Shown here piece by piece: positions 26,107-35,516 of a stretch of 64,000 bases of DNA (within the stretch, counting starts at the first letter, position 1; each line of letters opens with the position of its first letter). The DNA is from Yersinia frederiksenii ATCC 33641 (lineage in GTDB: Bacteria > Pseudomonadota > Gammaproteobacteria > Enterobacterales > Enterobacteriaceae). The position numbers and the translations under genes were made by a program. The stretch spans positions 1,899,559 to 1,963,558 of the forward strand of contig NZ_KN150731.1 in assembly GCF_000754805.1 (NCBI RefSeq). Reading direction: 5' to 3'. The notes below the pieces were generated by a model. It ran no database searches and was not told the DNA's origin. It was given only the letters and a program-made list of their open reading frames with translations.

Positions 26107-27120
26107 TTAGAATTTCAATAGGACCTTACAGCACTGTTTTTGGTCTTTTTCAAAAATCTCCATTGCATCCAGTACTTGTGCATAGGCAAACTGATGCGTA
26201 ATCAATTTCTTCGGGTGTATCTTGTGATTTGTCATCCAGTCAATCACTTGCGGGAAGCGATTACTGTTCAGACGTGAGCTGTAAATGGTGATTTCTTTGC
26301 TGGTAATGGCCTGCTGACTGAGTACACAGGGATCAGCAGAAAAACCCATAATGCCGATACGCGCCGCTGGAGACGCCAGTCCGATGGCCTCAGGCAGGAT
26401 TGCCGGGTGGCAGGCCGCGTCGATAATTAACGTTGGCCGAATACCCCTATCTTTCAGTTCGCTCGCTAAATCGAGATTACTGTTGTTGATCACCTGATCG
26501 GCACCGTTAGCAGTTGCCATCGCCAGACGTTCATCAATGCGGTCCACCGCAATAATCTCTTTTACGCCGTAAACGCCGCGTAGCGCCTGAATTGAAGTCA
26601 GGCCCATTGGCCCGGCACCATAGACCAAAGCAACGTCCAACGGACCGGGATCCATCTGGTTACAGATATTGGCGGCGATGGTAAAGGGCTCGACCATCGT
26701 GGCTTCACTATCGGGGATACTGTCAGGTACCTGATGGGCATTTTTAGCCGGTAGCGTCAAATATTCACTGAAACCGCCATCACGGTGTACGCCAATAACT
26801 TCCAGTTCGGTACAAACATTAGGTCGTCCTACCGAGCATGGATAACAGTGGCCACAGCTGACCACCGGATCGCCGACGACACGCTCACCGATACGTGACG
26901 GATCCACGCCTTCACCGGTGGCATCAATGTGTCCAAAGAACTCATGACCAATCACTCGTGGGTATTTAGCGAAGGGATTATGGCCGTGGTAAATATGCAC
27001 GTCAGAGCCACAAATCCCAGCACTTGAGACGCGGATACGGACCTCCCCTTGCAGTGGTTGTGGCACAGGACGATCTTCAATGACCAGTTTATCTGGCTGT
27101 TGAACCATTACGCTTTTCAT
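26107..27120 (-). CDS. rspB: Zinc-binding dehydrogenase RspB
   Basis: 337 residues of the medium-chain zinc alcohol dehydrogenase family. Catalytic zinc ligands in GICGSDVHIYHGHNP and GHEFFG; structural zinc cysteines in SCGHCYPCSVGRPNVC; NAD-binding VYGAGPMGLTSIQAL. Collinear with E. coli RspB. ATG 27120, with GGAGAG 8 nt upstream and 14 nt after the rspA stop, fits the E. coli start. Likely oxidises a sugar acid or alcohol in the same pathway as RspA. Confidence 0.9.
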   Translation of the reverse strand: MKSVMVQQPDKLVIEDRPVPQPLQGEVRIRVSSAGICGSDVHIYHGHNPFAKYPRVIGHEFFGHIDATGEGVDPSRIGERVVGDPVVSCGHCYPCSVGRPNVCTELEVIGVHRDGGFSEYLTLPAKNAHQVPDSIPDSEATMVEPFTIAANICNQMDPGPLDVALVYGAGPMGLTSIQALRGVYGVKEIIAVDRIDERLAMATANGADQVINNSNLDLASELKDRGIRPTLIIDAACHPAILPEAIGLASPAARIGIMGFSADPCVLSQQAITSKEITIYSSRLNSNRFPQVIDWMTNHKIHPKKLITHQFAYAQVLDAMEIFEKDQKQCCKVLLKF

Positions 27121-27134
27121 CTTTTTCTCTCCAG

Positions 27135-28349
27135 TTACCAGTTCCATAAGGTGCCATCTTCTAGGCGTGCCACCGGCAGGTAGGCCGGATCATAGGGATA
27201 TTTAGCGGCCAGTTTTTCGTCGAACTCGATGCCCAACCCCGGTTTTTCACCTGGATGCATATAGCCGTTGTCGAACGTCCAGTTGTGTGGGAATACCTCT
27301 AGCATTTGCTCGGAGTAACCCATGTATTCCTGTACGCCAAAGTTCGGCACCCACAAATCAAAGTGCAGGGCAGCCGCCATGCAGATTGGTGAGAGATCAG
27401 AAGGGCCGTGCGAGCCAGTACGCACCTGATATAGTGAGGCGAAATCGGCAATGCGGCGCATCCCGGTAATGCCGCCGGCATGGGTGATAGTGGTGCGGAT
27501 ATAGTCGATCAGTTGTTCTTCAATCAGTTGTTTGCAGTCCCAGATACTGTTGAATACTTCGCCGACGGCGATTGGCGTCACGGTGTGTTGGCGGATCAGA
27601 CGGAAGCATTCTTGGTTTTCTGCCGGTGTAGGATCTTCCATCCAGAACAGACGATATTGTTCGACACTCTTGCCAAAACGGGCGGCTTCAATCGGTGTTA
27701 GGCGATGGTGCATGTCGTGCAGCAAATGTTCATCAAAACCAAATTTGTCACGTACGGCCTCAAAAAGTTTGGGGGTGAAATCGAGATATTTCTCTGTTGA
27801 CCACAGCTGTTCTTCCGGCCAATTACCTTTAGTGGCGGGTTCATACGCCTGCCCTTTTCCTTTGGCCATGCCATAGGTGGTTTTCATCCCCGGCACGCCA
27901 CATTGCACTCGGATCGCTTTGAATCCCATTTCCTGATGTTTGGCGTAATCGTCCAGCACTTCATCTATTGAATGACCCGTCGTGTGGCAATAAACCATCA
28001 CGCCGGTGCGTGAAGCGCCGCCCAGTAGTTGATACAACGGCATATTGGCCGCTTTGGCTTTAATGTCCCATAGCGCCATATCCACAGCAGAGATGGCAGA
28101 CATAGTGACCGGGCCACGCCGCCAGTAAGCTCCTTTGTAGAAAAACTGCCAGATATCTTCAATTTGATGTGCATTACGGCCGACCAACTGCGGGCAGACA
28201 TGGTCTTTCAAATAAGACGCCACCGGTAGTTCGCGGCCATTTAGTGTGGCATCGCCGATACCCGTGAGCCCGCTGTCGGTGGTGATCTTTAAGGTAACGA
28301 AGTTTCTTCCTGGGCAACTGACAAACACTTCGGCTTTAACAATTCTCAT
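27135..28349 (-). CDS. rspA: Mannonate dehydratase-family protein RspA
   Basis: 404 residues of the enolase superfamily, D-mannonate dehydratase subgroup, close to identical in layout to E. coli RspA (starvation-sensing protein). Metal and catalytic residues in [11 protein letters not shown] (D, H), [10 protein letters not shown] (E), PIAVGEVF (E) and SHGPSDLSP (H); the loop [14 protein letters not shown] marks this subgroup. Dehydrates mannonate-like acids to 2-keto-3-deoxy acids; RspA types often have low activity. ATG 28349 with AGGA about 10 nt upstream matches the E. coli start. First gene of the rspA-rspB-ydfJ-ydfI-rspR order. Confidence 0.92.
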   Translation of the reverse strand: MRIVKAEVFVSCPGRNFVTLKITTDSGLTGIGDATLNGRELPVASYLKDHVCPQLVGRNAHQIEDIWQFFYKGAYWRRGPVTMSAISAVDMALWDIKAKAANMPLYQLLGGASRTGVMVYCHTTGHSIDEVLDDYAKHQEMGFKAIRVQCGVPGMKTTYGMAKGKGQAYEPATKGNWPEEQLWSTEKYLDFTPKLFEAVRDKFGFDEHLLHDMHHRLTPIEAARFGKSVEQYRLFWMEDPTPAENQECFRLIRQHTVTPIAVGEVFNSIWDCKQLIEEQLIDYIRTTITHAGGITGMRRIADFASLYQVRTGSHGPSDLSPICMAAALHFDLWVPNFGVQEYMGYSEQMLEVFPHNWTFDNGYMHPGEKPGLGIEFDEKLAAKYPYDPAYLPVARLEDGTLWNW

Positions 28350-28410
28350 GGCATCCACATCCTGCTATTGCTGATAACGTATGAGCGGAAAATAACCCTG
28401 AACCAACTAC

Positions 28411-28422
28411 CATACAAGTATG
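28411..28422. promoter_or_regulatory. Candidate RspR operator
   Basis: CATAC-AA-GTATG, a perfect 5+5 inverted repeat about 60 nt before the rspA start, the usual geometry of a GntR/FCD-family operator. Binding by the RspR protein encoded in the same cluster is inferred. Confidence 0.45.
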
Positions 28423-28989
28423 ATTTGTGAAACTTGCCAACAGAGATCACAGTTATCAGTAGATAGAAGACAAGGAATTGCAGTTAAAGAGTGGGGGAAA
28501 AGTGGGGGAACATTAGTCGGCCCGTATCTGGGCATCATGCTGATCAACTAAGTCGAAAGGTAAGCAGCGCTGTGGCTCGACACTATTAAAGAAGAGTAGA
28601 TGAATGCCATTATATTTGTTTGGATACCATCTCACGTGAGTATCTCGGTAAATCGGATATTCTTACACCACCGGACTTCTCATGGTTATTGCTGCAGGGT
28701 ATCTTAGCCGTGTTGAGACATTAACAGACGTTGAAGTGTGCGGCATGACTGATCCACTGCATTTTACGACCGATGATAATAAAAGCTGGATGAATGGGAC
28801 GCACGGTAGGGCTCACTTAAGAACCCGTATTCGTGGTGACTAATGGTATGTGATTATCGGCAGCCGGTGAGCATATGCGCGGAATTCGTTACTCTGATGC
28901 CCCATAAACTGTAACCCAGTAATATGGTAGCCGAGCTCACAATGAGACTCGGTGAAATCACGCTGTCATTTTCAGAAGGCAACTACCAT
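28423..28989. other. Intergenic region upstream of rspA with a short unassigned frame
   Basis: About 570 bases without a recognised gene. A 53-codon plus-strand frame (28682-28843, including CGMTDPLHFTTDDNKSWMNG) has a coding-like composition but no ribosome site, and the frame after its stop reads on (WYVIIGS), suggesting a decayed gene piece. Otherwise nothing seen apart from the operator next to rspA. Confidence 0.35.
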
Positions 28990-29643
28990 CTATTTAGTTA
29001 ACCGATTATTATTAATCACTTTACTGTCAATCGAGAGGCCTGCGTAACCACTATCCTTGATATCATTGACGGTAAGACGTCCCTCAACATCAACACGTAA
29101 ATGATGCACCTTACTGAAGGTACCAGGAGCACTTAAACTTACACCTGTCCATGCAAATTTTGAGTAATACTCGCTCAATTTTTTCTCCTGACTAGCCATA
29201 AACGCAGGGAGAGGTGACAGATCGACCCTATCAAGAGAAATCAAGTAGTCATTAATATCGAATTTTGATGGGTCACCCATAACTTTGATCTCTACCAGGC
29301 GAGGTTTATTAAACTCACCGGTTTTGTTATCCATACGCATATTTAACAATTTCCTTGGGTCCTCCGGATTTTGGTAAGAGACCGTACAGTTTGTCATTAT
29401 GCCTTGTGGCCTACCAGCCTTGCGGGGATCAATCTCACCGCCAGAAGCGAAAGATGCTCTTATAGTTGAAACTTTTGCCTTATCGCCGAGTTTTTCTTTA
29501 ACTTTATTAAAACAAATATCTATTCCATCTCGCAGAGAATATTTATAGTTCTCTACTGCGTCATTAGCATATAAGGGAAAATGCAGTAACATTGTCATAC
29601 CTAGAGCGATGGATAATCTGCTCAATTTGGCCGAACTTGGCAT
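28990..29643 (-). CDS. Putative periplasmic protein, unrecognised
   Basis: 217 residues with a signal peptide (basic start, LSIALGMTMLLHFPLYA, mature from about residue 27). Two cysteines (in GIDICFNKV and MTNCTVSYQ) probably form a disulfide. The sequence alternates helix (ENYKYSLRDGIDICFNKVKEKLGD) and beta segments (TVSYQNPEDPRKLLNMRMD, HHLRVDVEGRLTVNDI). I do not recognise a family. It stands alone in AT-rich DNA between the rsp cluster and an autotransporter remnant, so an accessory, perhaps host- or surface-related, role is possible. Confidence 0.7.
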   Translation of the reverse strand: MPSSAKLSRLSIALGMTMLLHFPLYANDAVENYKYSLRDGIDICFNKVKEKLGDKAKVSTIRASFASGGEIDPRKAGRPQGIMTNCTVSYQNPEDPRKLLNMRMDNKTGEFNKPRLVEIKVMGDPSKFDINDYLISLDRVDLSPLPAFMASQEKKLSEYYSKFAWTGVSLSAPGTFSKVHHLRVDVEGRLTVNDIKDSGYAGLSIDSKVINNNRLTK

Positions 29644-30176
29644 GGATAAACCTCGTGAATTTTAATTATGTAAAGGTGTATGAAACTAAAGTTGCTTTTA
29701 ATTTAAACAGTAAAGTAATATTTTTCCATCATTAAATTAGGATTATAATATTATTTGAGTAATCAAACCTACAAATTATAAGTAATCTTTCTGTTTTATT
29801 ATGGGAATCACTCATGTTAAATAAATTTATCGCATTTTTAATGCTGTTTTAGCTTCGTTATTTCTCAATGAAAATATCATAAATTTATGAATTTAATGAT
29901 AAAAATATTTTATATTGCCATTCTGCACTGAATCAATAATAAAAGTGACCATGTTGCATTATGACATTATCGAGTAACATAATTTTATTATTCCCTGCCA
30001 TACTTATATTACCACTGCGTTAATTATCACGTTCGGATCGATATCCTCCCCTCGCTGATATAAGTGTCATATCGTTTAAAAATAGGTGGTTCCATTGAGT
30101 TTATACGTCAAAGACTGACGCTATAAGATATTTCTTGAAAATGGCAAGATATACCTTATAGGCTGTAAGTAATAAC
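29644..30176. other. AT-rich gap upstream of the periplasmic protein gene
   Basis: About 530 bases, strongly AT-rich, with no supported open frame. It should contain the promoter of the minus-strand gene ending at 28990. I see nothing else that I can name. Confidence 0.45.
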
Positions 30177-30329
30177 GGAATCAATATTGTTAGCATGCCG
30201 TGTATATTATTATGTGTATAGAGTTGTATTCGAATGATAATGTTTTAAATATATTAATGGTAGGTTAGCTTTTCATTAAAAATGATGATTCATGAACGAT
30301 GAGTTGATTTTTATTTAAAATGAAGGCGG
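30177..30329. repeat. AT-rich dispersed repeat, copy 2
   Basis: Partner of the copy at 21752-21896, with matching blocks in the same order and orientation. It runs straight into the autotransporter remnant that begins at about 30325. Between the two copies lie the rsp cluster and the periplasmic protein gene. Confidence 0.5.
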
Positions 30330-30650
30330 CCATAATCGCTCGCTCGATTCCCAAGACCAACTTCGCACCCAAAGTAATCGCTATATCATGCCACTGGTAC
30401 GGTGATATCGCCGGCCGGTTACGGTAACAGCAAAACCCGAACAGAATCCCGACAGTCGGGCTACAGCACTGGCGTCTATAGCACCTGGTATGCCGACAAT
30501 GTCAATAAAACCGGCCTATTTGTCGATAACTGGGCGCAATACTGTTGGTTCAATAACCCAGTTAATGGTCAGAATTTGAATACCGAAAAGTATAAGTCCA
30601 AGGGGATGACCACATCAGTAGAAAGCGGTTATACCTTCAAGGTGGGCCAG
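30325..30650 (+). pseudogene. Autotransporter beta-domain fragment (degenerate)
   Basis: Three frames read in turn give pieces of a pertactin/AIDA-type autotransporter barrel: GGHNRSLDSQDQLRTQSNRYIMPL in one frame up to about 30395, GDIAG in a second, then AGYGNSKTRTESRQSGYSTGVYSTWY ... GLFVDNWAQY ... YKSKGMTTSVESGYTFKVG in a third. At least two frameshifts and a small deletion break it, the passenger is missing and the last strands including a C-terminal aromatic residue are lost. The fragment is fused to an AT-rich flank instead of its own 5' end, a sign of internal deletion. Confidence 0.7.
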
Positions 30651-30737
30651 TTACTTTATGCGGCAGAACCTGCTACGTCAGAATCTGCAGGGGATGAGTT
30701 AGTCCCCTGCAGAGTAATTTGCTGGCAAATTAGGCCA

Positions 30738-31556
30738 TCAAAACAAAGGTAATTGGCCCATAACACTGCTATAGAAAAGCATTCGCCCGACCAGTTCACC
30801 GGAAACTACCGCAATGCCAGCCAGTAATCCTACTGCGGGCGAGAAACGCGTTCCGCTACGCAATAAGGTGAACAGTGCGGCGCTGACCAATATGCCGGCA
30901 CAAAGTTGCCACCACAGCAGTAGGCCAGCCGCACTGGCCTCGGCAATCTGATAGCGACCAATCAGTGCTCCGATAACCAGCAAAATACCGAGCAGTATTC
31001 CGTAGCGAATAATACGCGGTACTACCAGACCACAAACATTAAGCACAATCCCCAAGGTGGTAAAGCCAAGTAGCACCGGAGTGCCGAGAAATGCCAACTG
31101 GGTAAAAGGGGCATGCCACAGCGAGTGACCCACCATTTGAGAGTATATCTGCGCCGAAGCTAAGATTGCCCCAGTACCCACGACCACACTGAGCAACCCT
31201 AGTACCGAAATGAGTGCTGTTTGCTGCGGTCGCCGCCAACAAGTGAGCAACCACAGCAACATGCATCCATTCAATAGCACGAAGGCAACGGCTTCGCGGC
31301 TGAGCCAGGAATGGTTGATGCCGAGTATTGCCCGATAAGCTCCTGCAGGGCTGCCAAGGTGTGCAAGAGATAGTGAGGAACCGAGAACCTCAATTAACCA
31401 CAATGCCAACGCCAGAGTTTTAAACTGCTGCAGCGACAATCCAGCCTTATCCGATTGGACGGTGCTGAGTCGATACAAGGTGAGTGCCAACACGCCACCG
31501 ATACCCCATTGGCTCAGCACAGTGAAAAATACCAATGGAAGTTCATATTGATCCAT
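30738..31556 (-). CDS. DMSO reductase-type membrane anchor subunit (DmsC family)
   Basis: 272-residue hydrophobic protein with about eight membrane segments, beginning with LPLVFFTVLSQWGIGGVLALTL and containing the SLAHLGSPAGAYRAILGINHSWLSREAVAF block characteristic of DmsC (the H in LAHLG and the NHSWLSREA loop are typical). It would oxidise menaquinol and pass electrons to the iron-sulfur subunit. Third gene of the minus-strand operon, 9 nt after the subunit B gene. Confidence 0.88.
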   Translation of the reverse strand: MDQYELPLVFFTVLSQWGIGGVLALTLYRLSTVQSDKAGLSLQQFKTLALALWLIEVLGSSLSLAHLGSPAGAYRAILGINHSWLSREAVAFVLLNGCMLLWLLTCWRRPQQTALISVLGLLSVVVGTGAILASAQIYSQMVGHSLWHAPFTQLAFLGTPVLLGFTTLGIVLNVCGLVVPRIIRYGILLGILLVIGALIGRYQIAEASAAGLLLWWQLCAGILVSAALFTLLRSGTRFSPAVGLLAGIAVVSGELVGRMLFYSSVMGQLPLF

Positions 31557-31565
31557 AATGCCTCC

Positions 31566-32114
31566 TTATTTGTCCGCCGGAATGATAACGACATTCGGGC
31601 CGCTGATACGATGATCCGGCAGGTGATAGCGAGCTTCCAGACTGGCCCAGTCAGTGGTATGCCGTTTTCTCAGTTCTTCGATTTCACCGAATAACAGTAC
31701 GCCAGCCGGACAAGACTCAACACAGCGGGGGAGCAGACCTTCATCTAGCCGTTCTGCACACAAATTGCACTTGCTGGTTTTCCCTTCCTGCGGATCGAAT
31801 ACCGGGGCGTTATAAGGGCAGGCCATGATGCACATGCGGCAACCGATGCACTTGTCATGATCCTGCACCACGATGCCATCAGGCCGCTTGCTATAAGTGT
31901 TTGCAGGGCAGACTTTCATACATTGCGGGTCATCACAGTGGTTGCATGACATGGATATAAACCCACCGGTGTTGGGGTTATCGGTGTTGTACTCACGCAC
32001 CCGTCGCCACAGTACTCCCGGAGGGGTATTGTTTTCAGATTTACATGCCATTGAGCAGGTTTTGCAGCCGTAGCAGCGTTTGATGTCGATCAGAAAGCCA
32101 TATTGTTTAGACAT
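31566..32114 (-). CDS. Four-cluster iron-sulfur electron-transfer subunit (DmsB family)
   Basis: 182 residues with sixteen cysteines arranged for four [4Fe-4S] clusters: CYGCKTCSMAC (14-24), CNHCDDPQCMKVCP, CIGCRMCIMACP and CNLCAERL...CVESCP. Slightly shorter than E. coli DmsB (205). It carries electrons from the membrane anchor to the molybdenum subunit. Only 3 nt separate it from the catalytic gene. Confidence 0.92.
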   Translation of the reverse strand: MSKQYGFLIDIKRCYGCKTCSMACKSENNTPPGVLWRRVREYNTDNPNTGGFISMSCNHCDDPQCMKVCPANTYSKRPDGIVVQDHDKCIGCRMCIMACPYNAPVFDPQEGKTSKCNLCAERLDEGLLPRCVESCPAGVLLFGEIEELRKRHTTDWASLEARYHLPDHRISGPNVVIIPADK

Positions 32115-32117
32115 TGA

Positions 32118-34451
32118 TTATCCCTCCGCTCTCACGTCAACCAGCGTGCTGTTACAGCAGTGACCGATACCCAAGACCTCGAACTGATCGTTAGTAATGT
32201 GGCTACTGCTACCTCCCTGCTGTTCCCACCAACCGTTATCTAGCGAGACCACTCCTTGCTTGATCTGAGTGGTGACAACGGCAATAGCCCGATGCTCACC
32301 GCGATCGTTGAAGGTGATTGCCCAGTCGCCATGGCGGATACTGCGCCGCTGGGCGTCCTGTGGATGGATCATGACATTAGGTTGGTCGCGCTGTACCTCA
32401 AGTATCCATTCGTTCATTCCATGGCTGGAGTGCACGCTGCGTGCCAGCTTGCGCTGTACTGCCATCAGCGGGTATTTCTGTGCCAACTCTGGCGAACCTT
32501 TGACCGACTCTTTGACCTGAAGATAAGTCACCAACGGGGGGAAATCCTGCTTTTGCCATTCTTCAATAAAGAAGTGCGCTTTTTTGGTTGGTGTGCGGAA
32601 TATCCCGTCCTTGAACGGGATCCAATCGCCTTCAACTGGGCGGACTGGTCCTTTTCTTAACTGCTCCAAGGTGATTCCTGACCCTTGTAGGCAGGTGTTG
32701 ATATAGTGCTCAATCGGCTGATTGAAGACGTCACCGAAACCAAAACGTTCTGCCAGTCGGGCAAAGATCCAGTAGTCGGGCTTGGCTTCACCTGGCGGTT
32801 CTACGGCTTTTTCCATCAACTGTACATAGTGGCTGCGCACCCCTGCCATCAGACTGACATCCTCGAAAATAGTGGTGACGGGAAGCACCAGATCGGCATA
32901 GAGCGCGGTAGAACTCATCAGATTATCAGCGACCACGACAAAGGGGACTTTCTGCAATGCCTTACGTACCTGATTGGTATTCGGGAGTTGGGTCATCACG
33001 CCCATTGTCATGATCCACCAGAACTGAATGGGATGAGGTTTATCATTGACAATCCACTCGCCGACTTTGGACACGGGGATTGGAGTAATTTTCTTGGCAT
33101 TGGGGGCTGGTGGAATAATTGGACTAAACTTCGCCATCTGTCTTGCGCCACCGGCATCGCAAACGCCAGCGCCTCGCTTGCCAATATTACCGGTCAGCAG
33201 AGCAAGGTAGAACTGACTGGCAGCGACGTAGGTGCCGAATTCAGTACGTTGGGCACCGGACATATTCTGGATAATCATCGCCGGTGCATTGCTAGCATAA
33301 TCTCGAGCCAGGCGCAGAATGGTACCCACAGGAATATCAGTTTCCGCAGCAACGCGCTCCACTGGCCAAGCTGCTGCTTGCTGATAGATTTGCTCAAACA
33401 CGGTACTGTAGCCACTGTTGACCGGAAGCTGGTGCTGGAATAGCGCAGGTTCAATTCCTGGGCTGTCATGGCGTACCAGCTTCTGACTGATTACATCAAA
33501 GACTAAATAGCTGTTGGCGTCCTGTGGATCCGCGCGCATCTGTTGGTTATCTGGTGTTACCAGATAGACCGCTCCGGTATGTTGACGCAGGAATGTAGCG
33601 TCAATGCGTTGCTCCTCGATGATGATTTTCATCATGCCCAGTGCCAGTGCAGTATCGGTACCCGGAACAATAGGGATCCATTCATCCGCTTTGGCAGCGG
33701 TTTCACTGAAACGCGGGTCGATAACTACAATACGTGCGCCATTTTCCTGCGCCTTGATGTAGTTTTTGTAATAGGCGTGCATAGTCACCGCCGGGTTGTT
33801 ACCCCAGCAGATAATGTAGCGGCTATCGGCAATGGTATCGCGGGTGTCAGCATAACGAAGCCCGAGCATCGGCATCATTGCCGCCGTGACAGCCGAACAA
33901 CACAGTGAACCCGCCTGTTTGGTTGAGCCGCCAAGATAATCGAAGAAAGCTTTGCCCATGTCGTTTTTGATTGAATCCATATTACCGGCATGGGTCGAAA
34001 TCAGCAGACCTTCATTGCCATGACTGGCCATAGTGGAGCGAATATTCTTTTCAATTAAATCGAGTGCTTCGTCCCAGGATATGGGCTTGAATCTTCCTTC
34101 TCCTTTCTCTCCGACACGCAGCAAAGGCGTGGTAATACGCTTCTTGTGATATACCCATTTGGTCCGGCTGATACCCCGCAGGCAACATTTCACGTTGAAG
34201 TCTTTACTGGACTCAATTTTAATCAGTTTATCCTGGTAGACATAGGCGGTTAGGTTACAGTGCAGACACTCCATAGCGCAGGTTGAACGGAAGGTTTTAT
34301 AGTCCGAAAGTTGTAGACGCACCCGAGGAAGTGGGGTGCTTTGTCCGGGTGCCAGGGAAAAGGCGCAGGGAGAGATGGTAGCAAGCCCCACCACACCAAG
34401 TCCTTTCAACAGTGTTCGGCGATTAAGCCGGAGTAACGAGAGATCATCCAT
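32118..34451 (-). CDS. Molybdopterin oxidoreductase catalytic subunit (DmsA-like), Tat-exported
   Basis: 777 residues. Twin-arginine signal NRRTLLKGLGVVGLATISP (RR at 11-12), so folded before export with cofactor. Iron-sulfur cysteines C58, C62, C65 and C89 or C90 (C-x3-C-x2-C-x23-C). GSLCCSAVTAAMM (184-185) lies where the residue that binds molybdenum is expected; if so the ligand is Cys, unlike the Ser of DMSO reductases, and would place it nearer the thiosulfate/polysulfide/other Cys-ligated group. Substrate therefore unknown. The operon has the DmsABC layout, an FNR-type site at 34539 and a divergent IclR-family regulator. Confidence 0.87.
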   Translation of the reverse strand: MDDLSLLRLNRRTLLKGLGVVGLATISPCAFSLAPGQSTPLPRVRLQLSDYKTFRSTCAMECLHCNLTAYVYQDKLIKIESSKDFNVKCCLRGISRTKWVYHKKRITTPLLRVGEKGEGRFKPISWDEALDLIEKNIRSTMASHGNEGLLISTHAGNMDSIKNDMGKAFFDYLGGSTKQAGSLCCSAVTAAMMPMLGLRYADTRDTIADSRYIICWGNNPAVTMHAYYKNYIKAQENGARIVVIDPRFSETAAKADEWIPIVPGTDTALALGMMKIIIEEQRIDATFLRQHTGAVYLVTPDNQQMRADPQDANSYLVFDVISQKLVRHDSPGIEPALFQHQLPVNSGYSTVFEQIYQQAAAWPVERVAAETDIPVGTILRLARDYASNAPAMIIQNMSGAQRTEFGTYVAASQFYLALLTGNIGKRGAGVCDAGGARQMAKFSPIIPPAPNAKKITPIPVSKVGEWIVNDKPHPIQFWWIMTMGVMTQLPNTNQVRKALQKVPFVVVADNLMSSTALYADLVLPVTTIFEDVSLMAGVRSHYVQLMEKAVEPPGEAKPDYWIFARLAERFGFGDVFNQPIEHYINTCLQGSGITLEQLRKGPVRPVEGDWIPFKDGIFRTPTKKAHFFIEEWQKQDFPPLVTYLQVKESVKGSPELAQKYPLMAVQRKLARSVHSSHGMNEWILEVQRDQPNVMIHPQDAQRRSIRHGDWAITFNDRGEHRAIAVVTTQIKQGVVSLDNGWWEQQGGSSSHITNDQFEVLGIGHCCNSTLVDVRAEG

Positions 34452-34510
34452 TAGTAATCCTCTTTATAATTTTATATTTATGTGGTGCGACATCACTGGT
34501 GTTCACAATG

Positions 34511-34552
34511 AGTAAACCAAGTTCACCTAATGTGGATCTTGAAGAAAATCAA
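34511..34552 (-). promoter_or_regulatory. FNR-dependent promoter of the molybdoenzyme operon
   Basis: TTGAA-GAAA-ATCAA (34539-34552) differs by one base from the FNR consensus TTGAT-N4-ATCAA. On the minus strand a -10-like TTTACT lies at 34516-34511, with a centre-to-centre distance of 32 bp, exactly what a class II (-41.5) activator site requires. The start codon is about 60 nt downstream. Anaerobic induction is the expected consequence. Confidence 0.65.
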
Positions 34553-34718
34553 ATTAACGATTAATAGGTAGAGGAAAATTCTACTAATGAGAGGTGAGTA
34601 GAAGAAATTCACCCGTTGAAGGTGTAGCGGAGTAAACGCACATGCAGGTTTGATGTCTCTGAAGCAGTAAAAATGTTAAATTAATCTCAGAAATTAATAA
34701 GACAATTGGGATGAGAAC

Positions 34719-35417
34719 GTGACAGAGGCACAAGGTATAAATTCGGTCGATATTGCGGTTTCTGTTCTGGAGAGTGTCACGGCGCTGGGCGGAACTGCGC
34801 GTGCTGCGGATATCGCGCGCATGAGTGGTCTGTCGAAAAGTCGGTTACATAAGTATTTGGTTTCTCTCTGCCGCTGCCAAATGTTGTATCAGGACCGCGC
34901 CACAAGTCGCTATTCCCTTGGCAGTAAATTACTGGCGCTGGCCTCAGTGGCAGAAAAGCAAAATACACTGCTGACCATTATCAATAATGCCCTCTGCGAA
35001 CTGCGCGATGAGCTCAATTACTCTACCGGGCTAGTTATTCGTCAGGGTGAGCACCTGCTATTGACCAACTATAATCGTAGCTATAAGAATATCGACATCG
35101 ACTACCTTGGTAATACTCCGGTGCCTTTGTGCTCTAGTGCAGCAGGTTGGGTATTCATGGCATTTGATTCTTCTCTTGCAGTGCAGCCCAATGTCGATCC
35201 CGCAGCACTGGAAAAAGTGCGGCGGCAGGGATACGCAGTGCGCTATCACGCGACCGAGGGGATACCCGGAGCACGGGCCATTTCATGCCCTATCTTCAGC
35301 CAGAGCAGGAAACTACTTGGAGCAGCAACGACGATGGGATTCATTCCCGCTGAAGAGACTGAAATTGTGCGTTTAGCCAGTTGCCTTACGGCCAAAGTAC
35401 GTGCTCTTCAGTTGTAG
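34719..35417 (+). CDS. IclR-family transcriptional regulator
   Basis: 232 residues. N-terminal helix-turn-helix (GTARAADIARMSGLSKSRLHKYLVSLCRCQMLYQDRATSRYSLG) and C-terminal IclR effector domain (SSAAGWVFMAF, RRQGYAV, EGIPGARAISCPIF, LLGAATTMGF). Starts with GTG 34719 (GGGATGAG upstream; the nearby ATG is out of frame). Divergent from the molybdoenzyme operon across 267 bp, so probably its substrate-specific regulator. Confidence 0.88.
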   Translation: MTEAQGINSVDIAVSVLESVTALGGTARAADIARMSGLSKSRLHKYLVSLCRCQMLYQDRATSRYSLGSKLLALASVAEKQNTLLTIINNALCELRDELNYSTGLVIRQGEHLLLTNYNRSYKNIDIDYLGNTPVPLCSSAAGWVFMAFDSSLAVQPNVDPAALEKVRRQGYAVRYHATEGIPGARAISCPIFSQSRKLLGAATTMGFIPAEETEIVRLASCLTAKVRALQL

Positions 35418-35516
35418 GTTTAGATAGTCAACAAGCGTGGGATATTGGGTACGATTTTTGGCTATTTTAGTTTCCATCAGGCCATTATCGTGGGTTCCTC
35501 CACTCTTTCTTTGACG
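35418..35516. other. Junction DNA after the IclR gene
   Basis: About 100 bases with no recognised feature between the IclR-family gene and the left inverted repeat of the IS remnant. It marks the change from regulator to decayed DNA next to the tRNA. Confidence 0.4.

Noticed and set aside
32706..33443. 245-codon plus-strand open frame inside the molybdoenzyme gene
   Set aside because: It lies wholly antisense to a gene with intact Fe-S, Tat and molybdopterin motifs, has no ribosome site and an implausible composition.
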